From positions 1 to 56,004 of the forward strand of contig NZ_VZAD01000008.1 in the NCBI RefSeq assembly GCF_009495355.1: a stretch of DNA of 56,004 bases, written 5' to 3'. This DNA comes from Segatella copri (GTDB taxonomy: Bacteria > Bacteroidota > Bacteroidia > Bacteroidales > Bacteroidaceae). Below the pieces are notes generated by a model. That model was not told where the DNA came from. It worked only from the letters and a program-made list of their open reading frames with translations, and searched no databases. Below, in pieces: positions 36,642-45,441 of the stretch. How positions within the stretch are numbered: the first letter of the stretch is position 1; each line of letters starts with the position of its first letter. The position numbers and the translations under genes are program-made.

Positions 36642-37928
36642 ATGGAACTGAAAGAGACCTTCCAACAAGTAAAGGCGGCAAGCAAGACATTAGGTCTGCT
36701 TACCGATGAACAACGTAATGAAATCCTGCAGGCGGTGGCTGACGCTATCATCGCAGAAACTCCTGCGCTCCTTGCAGCGAACGCAGAAGACTTGGCGAAG
36801 ATGGACAAGGCGAACCCACTCTATGACCGATTGCAACTCACAGGGCAACGACTCCAGGATATTGCTTCAGATATGAGACACGTCAGTACGTTGCCCTCAC
36901 CGCTTGGAAGAGTTCTCAAGGACAAGACACTCGATAACGGATTGCATCTGCTGCGGGTAGCCGTCCCTTTCGGGGTCATCGGAATGATTTACGAAGCACG
37001 CCCCAACGTAACCTATGATGTTTTCTCTCTCTGCTTCAAAAGCGGAAATGCATGTGTGCTGAAAGGAGGAAAGGATGCAGACGCCTCCAACACTGCCGGC
37101 GTGGAACTTATCCACAGAGTGTTGAAAACTTTTGGCGTCAATCCCAATGTAGTGACCCTTCTGCCTGCCACCCATGAGGCAACAGGCGAGATGCTGAATG
37201 CCGTAGGCTACATAGACCTCTGCATTCCTCGTGGTGGAAAGAAGCTCATACAGTTTGTACGCGACACTGCCAAGGTGCCGGTCATAGAAACCGGAGCCGG
37301 TGTGGTACATTGTTATTTCGACAAGGACGGAGACATAGAGATGGGCAAACGAATCATCACCAATGCCAAGTGCCGAAGGGTAAGTGTATGCAATGCCCTC
37401 GACTGTCTGCTCATTCACGAAAGCCGTTTGAACGACCTTCGAACGCTGTGCGAAGAACTTGCCAAACATGAGACAAAGATTCATGCCGACACCAAGGCCT
37501 ACGAAGTCCTGAAAGGCAACTATCCCGACACCTTATTATATAAGGCCGAGGATAGCGAGCAGAAGATGAAGGAAGAGAATCCTCAGATCAAGAGCATCTG
37601 GAACACCGAATGGCTCAGTATGCAGATGAGTATCAAGACGGTGGCGACAGAAGACGAGGCGCTCGACCACATCACCACATACGGAAGCGGACACAGCGAG
37701 AGCATCGTATCTGGCAACGAGGAAGCACAAAAGAAATTTCAAGCCATGGTGGATGCAGCCTGCGTATACGTGAATGCCCCAACAAGTTTTACGGATGGAG
37801 CACAGTTTGGACTCGGTGCCGAGATAGGCATCAGTACACAGAAACTGGGTGCACGCGGACCTATGGCTCTCGAAGAAATTACCACCTACAAGTGGTTGAT
37901 TACAGGAAACGGCCAGACAAGGAAGTGA
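36642..37928 (+). CDS. proA: glutamate-5-semialdehyde dehydrogenase (gamma-glutamyl phosphate reductase)
   Basis: ProA reduces gamma-glutamyl phosphate to glutamate semialdehyde in proline synthesis. The 428-residue protein has the aldehyde-dehydrogenase fold with VPFGVIGMIYEARPNVT, LKGGKDADASN, ETGAGVVHCYFD and the catalytic cysteine region RRVSVCNALDCLL, and ends with QFGLGAEIGISTQKLGARGPM. All family landmarks and full length are present. argF' follows after 98 bases on the same strand. Confidence 0.97.
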   Translation: MELKETFQQVKAASKTLGLLTDEQRNEILQAVADAIIAETPALLAANAEDLAKMDKANPLYDRLQLTGQRLQDIASDMRHVSTLPSPLGRVLKDKTLDNGLHLLRVAVPFGVIGMIYEARPNVTYDVFSLCFKSGNACVLKGGKDADASNTAGVELIHRVLKTFGVNPNVVTLLPATHEATGEMLNAVGYIDLCIPRGGKKLIQFVRDTAKVPVIETGAGVVHCYFDKDGDIEMGKRIITNAKCRRVSVCNALDCLLIHESRLNDLRTLCEELAKHETKIHADTKAYEVLKGNYPDTLLYKAEDSEQKMKEENPQIKSIWNTEWLSMQMSIKTVATEDEALDHITTYGSGHSESIVSGNEEAQKKFQAMVDAACVYVNAPTSFTDGAQFGLGAEIGISTQKLGARGPMALEEITTYKWLITGNGQTRK

Positions 37929-37943
37929 AGAACGAAGAGTAAA
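37924..37943 (-). repeat. dispersed 20-mer, copy at the proA stop
   Basis: On the minus strand this reads TTTACTCTTCGTTCTTCACT. The same 20-mer occurs at 51396 and, with one change, at 50106, all at gene ends. Confidence 0.6.
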
Positions 37944-38026
37944 GAAACAACGTTCGGTGGCCAAAGGAAAAGCCAATTCTATAGCAATAGAATATATAAG
38001 AAATAACAAATAAAAAACAAATAACA

Positions 38027-38989
38027 ATGAAAACATTCTTTCATGTTGAAGACCTTGGCGATTTGAAAGCAGCGCTCGCCGAGGCACAGGAAGTAAAGGC
38101 AAACCGTTTCGGTTATCAAGAATTAGGCAAGAACAAAACCTTGCTGATGATATTTTTCAACAACAGTCTTCGTACCCGCCTGAGTACACAGAAGGCAGCC
38201 ATGAACTTGGGCATGAACGTCATCGTACTCGACGTAAATGCTGGTGCCTGGAAGTTGGAGACAGAGCGTGGAGTTATCATGGACGGCGACAAGAGCGAGC
38301 ACCTTTTAGAGGCCATCCCTGTGATGGGAAGTTTCTGCGACCTGATTGGTATTCGCAGTTTTGCCGGACTAAAAGACCGCGACTACGATTATGCCGAGAC
38401 CATCGTCAATCAGTTTGTGAAGTACAGCGGACGTCCCGTCTTCGCCATGGAGACAGCAACCGTCCATCCTCTTCAGGCATTTGCCGACCTCATCACCATC
38501 GAGGAGCACAAGAAGGTGGCACGTCCTAAGGTGGTTCTTACCTGGGCTCCTCATTGCCGTGCTTTGCCTCAGGCTGTGCCCAACTCATTCGCACAGTGGA
38601 TGAATGCAGCCGACGTCGACTTCGTAGTTACTCATCCAGAAGGTTATGAGCTCGACCCTAAGTTTGTGGGCAATGCCAAGGTGGAGTACGACCAGAAGAA
38701 GGCGCTGGAAGGTGCTGACTTCGTTTATGCCAAGAACTGGAGCTGTCCAGGCGTGAAGGATCCAGCACAATATGGTGAGATATTGAGCAAGGACATGAGC
38801 TGGACCATCGACGAGGAGCACATGAGCTGGACCAACAACGGATGCTTCATGCACTGTCTGCCAGTACGCCGAGGACTGATTGTCACCGATGATGTCATCG
38901 AAAGCAAGAACAGCCTGGTAATACCAGAGGCTGCCAACCGTGAAATTTCTGCCGAGGTAGTCATCAAACGTATGCTGGAATCACTGTAA
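38027..38989 (+). CDS. argF': N-succinyl/N-acetylornithine carbamoyltransferase
   Basis: This 320-residue transcarbamylase transfers a carbamoyl group to an acylated ornithine in the Bacteroidota variant of arginine synthesis. It has NNSLRTRLSTQKAA where ordinary transcarbamylases have STRTR, a feature of the N-acyl-ornithine enzymes, and the C-terminal CFMHCLPVRRG. From memory of the B. fragilis enzyme, it aligns without gaps over the N-terminal 100 residues. In that enzyme residue 90 is proline and is reported to set succinyl over acetyl specificity; here residue 90 is serine (GDKSEHLLEAIP). Substrate choice is therefore left open. It is downstream of proA, a usual place in Bacteroides. Confidence 0.92.
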   Translation: MKTFFHVEDLGDLKAALAEAQEVKANRFGYQELGKNKTLLMIFFNNSLRTRLSTQKAAMNLGMNVIVLDVNAGAWKLETERGVIMDGDKSEHLLEAIPVMGSFCDLIGIRSFAGLKDRDYDYAETIVNQFVKYSGRPVFAMETATVHPLQAFADLITIEEHKKVARPKVVLTWAPHCRALPQAVPNSFAQWMNAADVDFVVTHPEGYELDPKFVGNAKVEYDQKKALEGADFVYAKNWSCPGVKDPAQYGEILSKDMSWTIDEEHMSWTNNGCFMHCLPVRRGLIVTDDVIESKNSLVIPEAANREISAEVVIKRMLESL

Positions 38990-39098
38990 ACACCCTCGGA
39001 AGTAGGTATTATGACATAAAAGCAAGATTTTTACACTATATTCCTTGACTTTTAGGATTAAGCATTTGTGGCACAAAATCCTTTCATCCAAAAAACAA

Positions 39099-39180
39099 AA
39101 GTACTTGCGATGAGCAACGCAAGTACTTAAAATAACAAACGCAAGTACTTTCAACAGGCAATGAAAGTACTTGCGTTTTT
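39099..39180. terminator. two tandem hairpins built from one 11-mer
   Basis: AAGTACTTGCG (39099-39109) pairs with CGCAAGTACTT (39118-39128), and CGCAAGTACTTTC (39140-39152) pairs with GAAAGTACTTGCG (39163-39175), followed by TTTTT. The 11-mer thus occurs four times in alternating orientation. It lies between the convergent argF' and acyltransferase genes and can terminate rightward transcription; alternative pairing between the hairpins is also possible. Confidence 0.8.
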
Positions 39181-39211
39181 CCATATCGTATCACGACTAA
39201 CGTCTATGCAT

Positions 39212-40363
39212 TCAGTCTTTACTTAAAAGATAATTGCGCACAGGGTTGGCGTACATGGTGAGCATACGCTCACGGAGGAAAGCCTCATCCTTGTTGGGCA
39301 AATCAATCTTCTGCAACTGACCGGCAATATACTGCTCGAAGGTTGCCTTCTCTGCCTCGGTATACTTGTCGGCATGAGCGGAAGTTTCCTCTAAGAGATC
39401 GAGTGCCACATAGTTGCCCGGATAGAGCATGTAGTTGGCATGAATCTGCTTGTCGATATACGTAGCCACCTTATTATATATATCCTGCTTGGGAGTCTCA
39501 GGATCCATCTGCGCAAGATAGCCGTCGAGACATGGGGCTGCATGATAGTGCACATGACCTTTAAAGCCAAAGATACCAGTCTGCATGCTCACCAGGTCGT
39601 CGGTAGGTCCTTTCTTCCATTCGGCATTGTCGCGCTTCTGCTGAAACTCCTTAGCCTTAAGATAGTCGCAAGGATCGTACTCATAGCTGATAGCCAGTGG
39701 TACAAGGTGCAACTGTTTCAGACGATCTATAATGCTACCTTCACCTCCCATCGACATCATCTGAAGGATTGACTTCTGTGTGCGGTCGTTACTGTCCTTG
39801 GCGCGTCCCTCACGCTGAGCTATCCAGATATTCTCGTTCTTCTCCTTGACGGCAAAGTGCATATAGTCGGAAAGTCGTTTGCTCGACATGAGCATCTGAC
39901 GCATGGAGAGTGCACGCTCTACGATGAAAGCCTTATTCACACGTACCAAGTCCTTGACCCAAGGCAACGACAAGAGGTTGTCGCCAATAGCTATCTCGCA
40001 AGTTGTGGTAAACTTGTTGTCCACCAGCAGCACGTCAAGGATGGCAGAGTCGAGCACAATATCTCGATGGTTGCTGATAAAGGTATAGCGCTTGGAAGAG
40101 TCGATGGCCGTACAGTCCATCTCGTAGCCTTTAGCAGCCTTCTTCAGCAGACCTTTTACAAAGTCGTAGGCAAAAGCCAACTGAAACTCCAAATTGGTTT
40201 TGCACGCCTTGAGTTTCTTGGAAATCATCTCGAAAGGCACCTGCGGATAGAGATAGGCAAGCACCTGCTTAAACTGTTCGTTGGCCAACAGGCGGTCGAA
40301 CACCTCGGGCAAGTCTTCAGGCTCCCAAGGTCGAATGGCATCAAATTCTTGAGGGATCTTCAT
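39212..40363 (-). CDS. glycerophosphate acyltransferase-like protein (phospholipid synthesis)
   Basis: A 383-residue acyltransferase probably acting in phospholipid or lipid synthesis at the inner membrane. The catalytic motif ISNHRDIVLDS (about residues 96-106) resembles the NHxxxxD motif of the PlsC/GPAT family, although five residues, not four, separate His99 from Asp105 (Asp101 is also near). FIVERALSMRQML and a middle AQREGRAKDSNDRTQ correspond to the second and third blocks. It is the last gene of a leftward group, 12 bases after ddl. An exact substrate is not assigned. Confidence 0.8.
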   Translation of the reverse strand: MKIPQEFDAIRPWEPEDLPEVFDRLLANEQFKQVLAYLYPQVPFEMISKKLKACKTNLEFQLAFAYDFVKGLLKKAAKGYEMDCTAIDSSKRYTFISNHRDIVLDSAILDVLLVDNKFTTTCEIAIGDNLLSLPWVKDLVRVNKAFIVERALSMRQMLMSSKRLSDYMHFAVKEKNENIWIAQREGRAKDSNDRTQKSILQMMSMGGEGSIIDRLKQLHLVPLAISYEYDPCDYLKAKEFQQKRDNAEWKKGPTDDLVSMQTGIFGFKGHVHYHAAPCLDGYLAQMDPETPKQDIYNKVATYIDKQIHANYMLYPGNYVALDLLEETSAHADKYTEAEKATFEQYIAGQLQKIDLPNKDEAFLRERMLTMYANPVRNYLLSKD

Positions 40364-40375
40364 AACTATATGGTG

Positions 40376-41371
40376 TTAGAATTGATTCTCCACGATGTCG
40401 CTCAGTACATCCTTGATGTCGAGTCCGGCAGCACGTACCTGCTGAGGAATGAAGCTCGTCACGGTCATACCTGGAGTGGTATTGATCTCCAACATATTGA
40501 CCACATCCTTGCCATCCTTGTCCTTGGTGATGATGTAGTCGATGCGGATGATTCCGTTGGCATGCAGAATGTCGTAAATGCGCGAAGTGGTCTTTGCCAC
40601 CTCTTCTGCAGTCTCGGGTGAGAGACGGGCTGGTGTAATTTCCTGCACCTGACCGTTATATTTGGCATCATAGTCGAAGAACTCGTTGGTTGTCACCACC
40701 TCTGTGGCCGGAAGCACCACGCACTTATCCTTGGTCTTGTAGATGCCCTGCGAGATTTCCACGCCCTGCATATAGGCTTCTACCATAGCCTCTTCTGACT
40801 CCATGAACGCCAGACGAAGAGCAGGAGCCAACTGATCGCTCTCCTTTACCTTAGACACGCCGAAGCTGCTGCCATCGGCTGCTGGCTTCACAAAGCAAGG
40901 CATACCGATGCGCTTGGCTATAGCCTCCTCATCGTAAGCCTCGCCACGACGAAGCAAAATACTGTCGGCTACCTTTACGCCAAAGCCACGCAGATAGTTG
41001 TTGAGTACATACTTGTCGAAGGTCATTGCCTCCACCAGCACGCCACTGGTAGAATAAGGCATGTGAATCAGGTCGAAATAGCCTTGCATCACACCGTTCT
41101 CGCCTGGCTGACCATGGATGGTAATATAGGCATAGTCGAAGAACTCGCGCTTGCCGTCTTTGACAAACGAGAAATCATTCTTGTCGATCTCGGCTGTTGT
41201 GCCATCATCGAATGCCACATGCCAGTCGATACCCTTGACGTCTACTATATAAATATTGTAACGCTCTTTGTCGAAGAAAGAGTAGAGTCCCTGACCTGAG
41301 CGCAATGAAACGTCGTGCTCAGAAGAATCGCCACCACATACGATGGCTATCGTTCTTTTGTTGTTGTCCAT
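40376..41371 (-). CDS. ddl: D-alanine--D-alanine ligase
   Basis: Ddl makes the D-Ala-D-Ala dipeptide used by MurF (gene at 54563) for peptidoglycan. The 331-residue ATP-grasp protein has IAIVCGGDSSEHDVSLRSG, CFVKPAADGSSFGVSKV, the YDAKYNGQVQEITPARL segment and MLEINTTPGMTVTSFIPQQ. Length is normal. It lies 21 bases downstream of the pseudouridine synthase gene in a leftward operon. Confidence 0.96.
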   Translation of the reverse strand: MDNNKRTIAIVCGGDSSEHDVSLRSGQGLYSFFDKERYNIYIVDVKGIDWHVAFDDGTTAEIDKNDFSFVKDGKREFFDYAYITIHGQPGENGVMQGYFDLIHMPYSTSGVLVEAMTFDKYVLNNYLRGFGVKVADSILLRRGEAYDEEAIAKRIGMPCFVKPAADGSSFGVSKVKESDQLAPALRLAFMESEEAMVEAYMQGVEISQGIYKTKDKCVVLPATEVVTTNEFFDYDAKYNGQVQEITPARLSPETAEEVAKTTSRIYDILHANGIIRIDYIITKDKDGKDVVNMLEINTTPGMTVTSFIPQQVRAAGLDIKDVLSDIVENQF

Positions 41372-41392
41372 TTTGTTATATTGATTATATCG

Positions 41393-42490
41393 TTATCTTT
41401 CTTGAAAAGTATCTTGTGTGGAGCCTGCTATGAAGTTTCTCCACTTCTCTATCAGTTGTCGGAAGTCATCGGGCCACTGACTGTCAAAGTCCATCTGTTT
41501 GCCTGTGGAAGGATGGACGAATCCCAATGTCTTGGCATGGAGAGCCTGACGTGGACAGAGCTTGAAACAGTTCTGGATGAATGCCTTATAGCTGCTGCTG
41601 CGCTGACCTCTCAGAATCTCGGCACCTCCATAGGTTGCATCCATGAAGAGCGGATGACCGATATGCTTCATGTGGGCACGTATCTGATGGGTACGGCCTG
41701 TCTCGAGAATGCATTGCACCAAGGTGGTGTAGCCGAAACGTTCCAGTACCTTATAATGGGTAACGGCTGTCTTGCCTATTCCACTATCCGGATCGAACAC
41801 CTTCATACGAAGACGGTTCTTGGGGTCACGACCTATATTGCCTTCGATTCGTCCCTCGTCCTCTACGATGTTTCCCCATACCAGGGCATTATAGCTGCGA
41901 TGGGTGGTCTTGTTGAAGAACTGTTTTCCCAGAGCCGTCTTGGCATCTGGTGTCTTTGCCACTACCAACAATCCGGAAGTATCCTTGTCAATACGATGAA
42001 CCAGTCCCACCTCTGGATCGTTAGGGTCGAAATCCTTCACGTCTTTCATGTGCCATGCCACTGCATTGATGAGCGTACCGGTAAAGTTACCTGCACCAGG
42101 ATGAACTACCATGCCAGCCTCCTTGTTGACCACCATCAGCGCATCGTCCTCGTACACAATATTCAGCGGAATATCCTCTGCCACAATACTGGTGTCGTGC
42201 TTGGGACGGTCGAGCATCAGGGTGATGACATCATTGGGGCGCACCTTATAGTTACTTTTCACGGGGTTCCCGTTGACATGAATAAACCCTGCATCGGCAG
42301 CATTCTGTATGCGGTTACGGCTCTGATAGGGATTCTTTTCGGAGAGGAACTTGTCTATACGCACAGGCGTCTGACCGGGGTCCACCTCTATCTTCCAATG
42401 CTCGTATAGCGTGCCGTCGCCAGCATCCACCACTTCCGGCTCGTCCAGCAATTCTATATCGTCGTTATAATTATCTTCTATCATATTCAT
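41393..42490 (-). CDS. RluD-family 23S rRNA pseudouridine synthase
   Basis: A 365-residue enzyme that converts specific uridines of rRNA to pseudouridine. It has an N-terminal S4 RNA-binding domain (about 30-90, RIDKFLSEKN) and the RluA/RluD catalytic domain with VHRIDKDTSGLLVVAKT (catalytic aspartate) and GRTHQIRAHMKHIGHPL. The start at 42490 directly abuts the stop of the PASTA gene; an ATG two codons later is possible. An acidic leader (DNYNDDIELLDEPE) precedes the S4 domain. Confidence 0.94.
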   Translation of the reverse strand: MNMIEDNYNDDIELLDEPEVVDAGDGTLYEHWKIEVDPGQTPVRIDKFLSEKNPYQSRNRIQNAADAGFIHVNGNPVKSNYKVRPNDVITLMLDRPKHDTSIVAEDIPLNIVYEDDALMVVNKEAGMVVHPGAGNFTGTLINAVAWHMKDVKDFDPNDPEVGLVHRIDKDTSGLLVVAKTPDAKTALGKQFFNKTTHRSYNALVWGNIVEDEGRIEGNIGRDPKNRLRMKVFDPDSGIGKTAVTHYKVLERFGYTTLVQCILETGRTHQIRAHMKHIGHPLFMDATYGGAEILRGQRSSSYKAFIQNCFKLCPRQALHAKTLGFVHPSTGKQMDFDSQWPDDFRQLIEKWRNFIAGSTQDTFQER

Positions 42491-43228
42491 TTACTCCACT
42501 ACTTCGTTTTGATTGTGACTATGAGAATGAGATGACGCAGAGGGCTCGCCCGACTCTGTTCCCGGGACAACCTCGAAATTATCCACAGCCTCGTCTTCGG
42601 TCTCACCACTTCCTTCCAGTAGCTCATGGCTGCCACCCATGGGGTCAACCATCTCTACAGAATCGCCAGCATCACGTCTGCCGTTTCCTACCTGTATAAT
42701 GAGTACATCGTCTATCGACACCTTGTCGCCAGCCACTACATGTCTGCCCTTTACCAAGATGCCGTACACCCAGTCTTCCTCACCAGGAATGTACTGTGGC
42801 GATCCCAACTTGAATCCCATAGCCGTAAGCTTGGCCATGGCTTCGCGCAAGGAACTGTTGTCGATAACATCAGGGATGGTGATAACAGGCGAATGAGCCG
42901 AGTTGATGGTGACATAGATTACATGGCCCGACTTCACCTTCTCGCCTGGCGCCGGACTCTGTTCCAGCACGCAGTCGGGAGGGAGGTTCTTCACATATCC
43001 AGTATCAGAAACCACCACCGGCAGACCGGCATCTTTGAGGATACGCTCTGCATCGGCAAAACTTTTATGCCTTACATCTGGAATGGAGATGGCTTCTCCA
43101 TGGTGAGTATAAAAGTCGATACCAAACCTGACACCCACACACAGCAGAACCACCACCAATGCCATGGCAGCAAGGTTTCCCCACAGGTACTTACTCTTGA
43201 ACTTATTTATAAACTCGGATGAAGTCAT
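42491..43228 (-). CDS. membrane-anchored PASTA-domain protein
   Basis: A 245-residue protein with a short cytoplasmic N-terminus, one membrane segment (about 17-37) and a periplasmic part with two or three PASTA repeats (IPDVRHKSFADAERILKDAGL; ITIPDVIDNSSLREAMAKLTAMG; and a third, weaker copy). The C-terminal tail is acidic and ends in SHSHSHNQ. PASTA domains bind peptidoglycan or muropeptides in other proteins, but there is no kinase or transpeptidase domain here. It heads the operon with rluD, ddl and the acyltransferase. Confidence 0.88.
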   Translation of the reverse strand: MTSSEFINKFKSKYLWGNLAAMALVVVLLCVGVRFGIDFYTHHGEAISIPDVRHKSFADAERILKDAGLPVVVSDTGYVKNLPPDCVLEQSPAPGEKVKSGHVIYVTINSAHSPVITIPDVIDNSSLREAMAKLTAMGFKLGSPQYIPGEEDWVYGILVKGRHVVAGDKVSIDDVLIIQVGNGRRDAGDSVEMVDPMGGSHELLEGSGETEDEAVDNFEVVPGTESGEPSASSHSHSHNQNEVVE

Positions 43229-43244
43229 GTATTTAAATTTTGCA

Positions 43245-43252
43245 CAAAGATA
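43245..43252 (-). promoter_or_regulatory. putative promoter of the PASTA-rluD-ddl operon
   Basis: TATCTTTG on the minus strand is 16 bases before the PASTA start, so the leader would be very short. Confidence 0.45.
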
Positions 43253-43287
43253 ATGATTTCATACGAAACAAGGAAACAATCGGGTAA

Positions 43288-43330
43288 AAAAAACACAAAA
43301 AGCAGCAAAGATTTAGTCTATGCTGCTTTT
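43288..43330 (-). terminator. terminator after rpmH
   Basis: AAAAGCAGCA (43298-43307) pairs with TGCTGCTTTT (43321-43330); on the minus strand the stem is followed by a run of T. Confidence 0.8.
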
Positions 43331-43365
43331 AATGTCATCGTCATTCCAACGATTCTGCCAGGAAA

Positions 43366-43521
43366 TTACTTTCCGTGGTGCTCGTCAGAAACAGTTAACT
43401 TCTTACGGCCATGAGCACGGCGAGAAGCCAATACGCGACGACCATTCTTTGTTGCCATACGCTCACGGAAACCATGCTTGTTCACGCGACGACGATTGTG
43501 AGGCTGAAATGTTCTTTTCAT
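43366..43521 (-). CDS. rpmH: 50S ribosomal protein L34
   Basis: A 51-residue basic protein with the unmistakable L34 sequence [20 protein letters not shown] and later [16 protein letters not shown]. It belongs to the large ribosomal subunit. In many bacteria it lies next to dnaA and rnpA; here it is alone, with its own promoter (43586) and terminator (43288). Confidence 0.97.
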   Translation of the reverse strand: MKRTFQPHNRRRVNKHGFRERMATKNGRRVLASRRAHGRKKLTVSDEHHGK

Positions 43522-43585
43522 TTTTCTTATTTATTTTTTAATTAATATTCACTACAAAGAGAGCAAAATGCGCCCTTTTGGGCTG

Positions 43586-43593
43586 CAAAATTA
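43586..43593 (-). promoter_or_regulatory. putative rpmH promoter
   Basis: TAATTTTG on the minus strand fits the -7 consensus and lies 65 bases before rpmH. Confidence 0.45.
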
Positions 43594-43665
43594 CGCAATA
43601 TTTCTGAAATAACAAAGAAAACCTCCAAATTTAGCTTAAATATTTATGTTTTTTTCGATTTTTAC

Positions 43666-43696
43666 TTTGCTTTTTCGTGTTTTTGCAGTAACTTTG
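43666..43696 (+). promoter_or_regulatory. putative efp promoter
   Basis: TTTG (43666-43669) and TAACTTTG (43689-43696) are 19 bases apart, a full consensus match, 44 bases before efp. Confidence 0.65.
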
Positions 43697-43740
43697 CAGA
43701 CGTTTTTGAGATTATTATATAAAAATTCAAACATAACAAA

Positions 43741-44307
43741 ATGATTAATTCACAGGAAATTAAGATTGGTACTTGCATCCGTATGGATGGCAAGGTATGG
43801 GTTTGTATCGACTTTCAGCACAGAAAGCCAGGTAAGGGTAATACTGTTATGAACACCAAATTGAAGAATGTTGCCGACGGTCGTGTATTGGAGCGCACTT
43901 TCCAGGTTGGTTTCAAATTGGAAGATGTACGCGTAGAGCGTCGTCCTTATCAGTATCTCTACGAGGACGCTACTGGTTGCATCTTCATGAACCAGGAGAC
44001 TTTCGAGCAGGTGCCAATCGCTAAGGAGAACGTTACTGGCGGTCAGTACATGAAGGAAGGTGATGTTGTAGAGGTTGTAACCGACACATCAGACGGCACT
44101 ATCCTCTTGGCCGAAATGCCTGTTAAGACAACTCTGAAGATTACTCATTCTGAGCCAGGTATCAAGGGCAACACAGCTACCAACGCTACCAAGCCTGCTA
44201 CACTTGAGTCGGGTGCTGAGATTCGCGTTCCTTTGTTCGTTAACGAAGGCGAGACTGTTCAGATCGATACCCGTGACGGCAGCTATCTCGGTCGTGTAAG
44301 CGAGTAA
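43741..44307 (+). CDS. efp: translation elongation factor P
   Basis: EF-P relieves ribosome stalling at proline runs. The 188-residue protein has the KOW-like N-terminal domain, with VCIDFQHRKPGKGNTVMNTK, the modification-loop lysine falling in the PGKGN segment, and two OB-type domains ending in IDTRDGSYLGRVSE. Length is that of canonical EF-P. Confidence 0.97.
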   Translation: MINSQEIKIGTCIRMDGKVWVCIDFQHRKPGKGNTVMNTKLKNVADGRVLERTFQVGFKLEDVRVERRPYQYLYEDATGCIFMNQETFEQVPIAKENVTGGQYMKEGDVVEVVTDTSDGTILLAEMPVKTTLKITHSEPGIKGNTATNATKPATLESGAEIRVPLFVNEGETVQIDTRDGSYLGRVSE

Positions 44308-44349
44308 TCCTTGGGGTTACACCTATTTTTATATAAAGACGATTATAGT

Positions 44350-45408
44350 ATGAAGTATTCCATCATTGTCCCTGTATTCAATCGTCCTGACGAAGTTGAC
44401 GAGCTTCTCAACAGTCTCGCCTCACAGGAGGAGAAAGATTTTGAGGTTGTTATCGTAGAGGACGGTTCGCAAACACCTTGCGAAGATGTTTGCAAGCGCT
44501 ACGAGGACAAGATGGAGATACATTATTATTATAAACAAAACTCTGGTCCTGGGCAAAGCCGAAATTATGGAGCTGAAAGAGCATCTGGTGAATATCTACT
44601 GATTCTCGACAGCGATGTGGTTTTGCCATCAGGATATCTCAAGGCTGTAAGTGATGAGTTGAGCCGTGAGCCTGCCGATGCCTTTGGCGGACCCGACAAG
44701 GCACACTCATCATTTACAGACACTCAGAAAGCCATCTCTTACTCCATGACATCTTTCTTCACTACAGGCGGCATTCGCGGCGGAAAGAAGAAGATGGACA
44801 AGTTTTACCCACGTTCTTTCAACATGGGCATACGCAAGGAAGTATACCTGAAGTTGGAAGGTTTCTCTGCCATGCGCTTTGGTGAGGACATCGATTTCTC
44901 TATCCGCATCTTCAAGGCAGGCTGCAAGTGCCGGTTATTTCCTGAAGCATGGGTATGGCACAAACGACGCACAGACTTCCGCAAGTTCTGGCGACAAGTC
45001 TACAATAGCGGTATTGCCCGTATCAATCTCTATAAGAAATATCCCGAAAGTCTGAAGTTGGTACACCTGCTTCCTATGGTATTCACCCTGGGAGTTATAG
45101 GCACGTGTCTGTTGCTATTCTTTGCCGTCCTGCCCTATCTGCTCGGTACAGAGCACATCTTCCCCATCTTGGGGCAAGCCATCACCTTGTTGGGACTCAT
45201 CGGTCTCGCATGCATCGCAATCTACTCTGTAGCGCTTTGCATCGACAGCACGCGAGAAAACAAAAGTCTGAAGATAGGTCTGCTCAGCATCCGAGCCGCC
45301 TTTACTCAGCTCTTAGGTTATGGATGTGGTTTCCTCTCTGCCTGGTGGAAGAGATGCGTATTGGACAAAAGCGAGTTCAGCGCCTACAACAAGACTTTCT
45401 ATAAGTAA
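44350..45408 (+). CDS. family 2 glycosyltransferase with C-terminal membrane segments
   Basis: A 352-residue inner-membrane glycosyltransferase. The GT2 domain (about 1-230) has SIIVPVFNRPDEVDELLNSL, VIVEDGS and the DxD-like LILDSDVVLPSG. Two or three hydrophobic segments follow (from about residue 240, LVHLLPMVFTLGVIGTCLLL). The start at 44350 is chosen because the GT-A fold begins at once; an upstream TTG adds 13 residues. The acceptor is unknown; a role in cell-surface glycan or lipid synthesis is likely. It follows efp by 42 bases. Confidence 0.9.
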   Translation: MKYSIIVPVFNRPDEVDELLNSLASQEEKDFEVVIVEDGSQTPCEDVCKRYEDKMEIHYYYKQNSGPGQSRNYGAERASGEYLLILDSDVVLPSGYLKAVSDELSREPADAFGGPDKAHSSFTDTQKAISYSMTSFFTTGGIRGGKKKMDKFYPRSFNMGIRKEVYLKLEGFSAMRFGEDIDFSIRIFKAGCKCRLFPEAWVWHKRRTDFRKFWRQVYNSGIARINLYKKYPESLKLVHLLPMVFTLGVIGTCLLLFFAVLPYLLGTEHIFPILGQAITLLGLIGLACIAIYSVALCIDSTRENKSLKIGLLSIRAAFTQLLGYGCGFLSAWWKRCVLDKSEFSAYNKTFYK

Positions 45409-45441
45409 ATATCAAGAATTCAAAGTAAGTATCAAGAATTC
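45403..45441 (+). repeat. 20-base tandem repeat across the glycosyltransferase stop
   Basis: AAGTAAATATCAAGAATTC (45403-45421) and AAGTAAGTATCAAGAATTC (45423-45441) are a near-perfect tandem pair; the first contains the last codon and stop of the gene. Confidence 0.65.
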
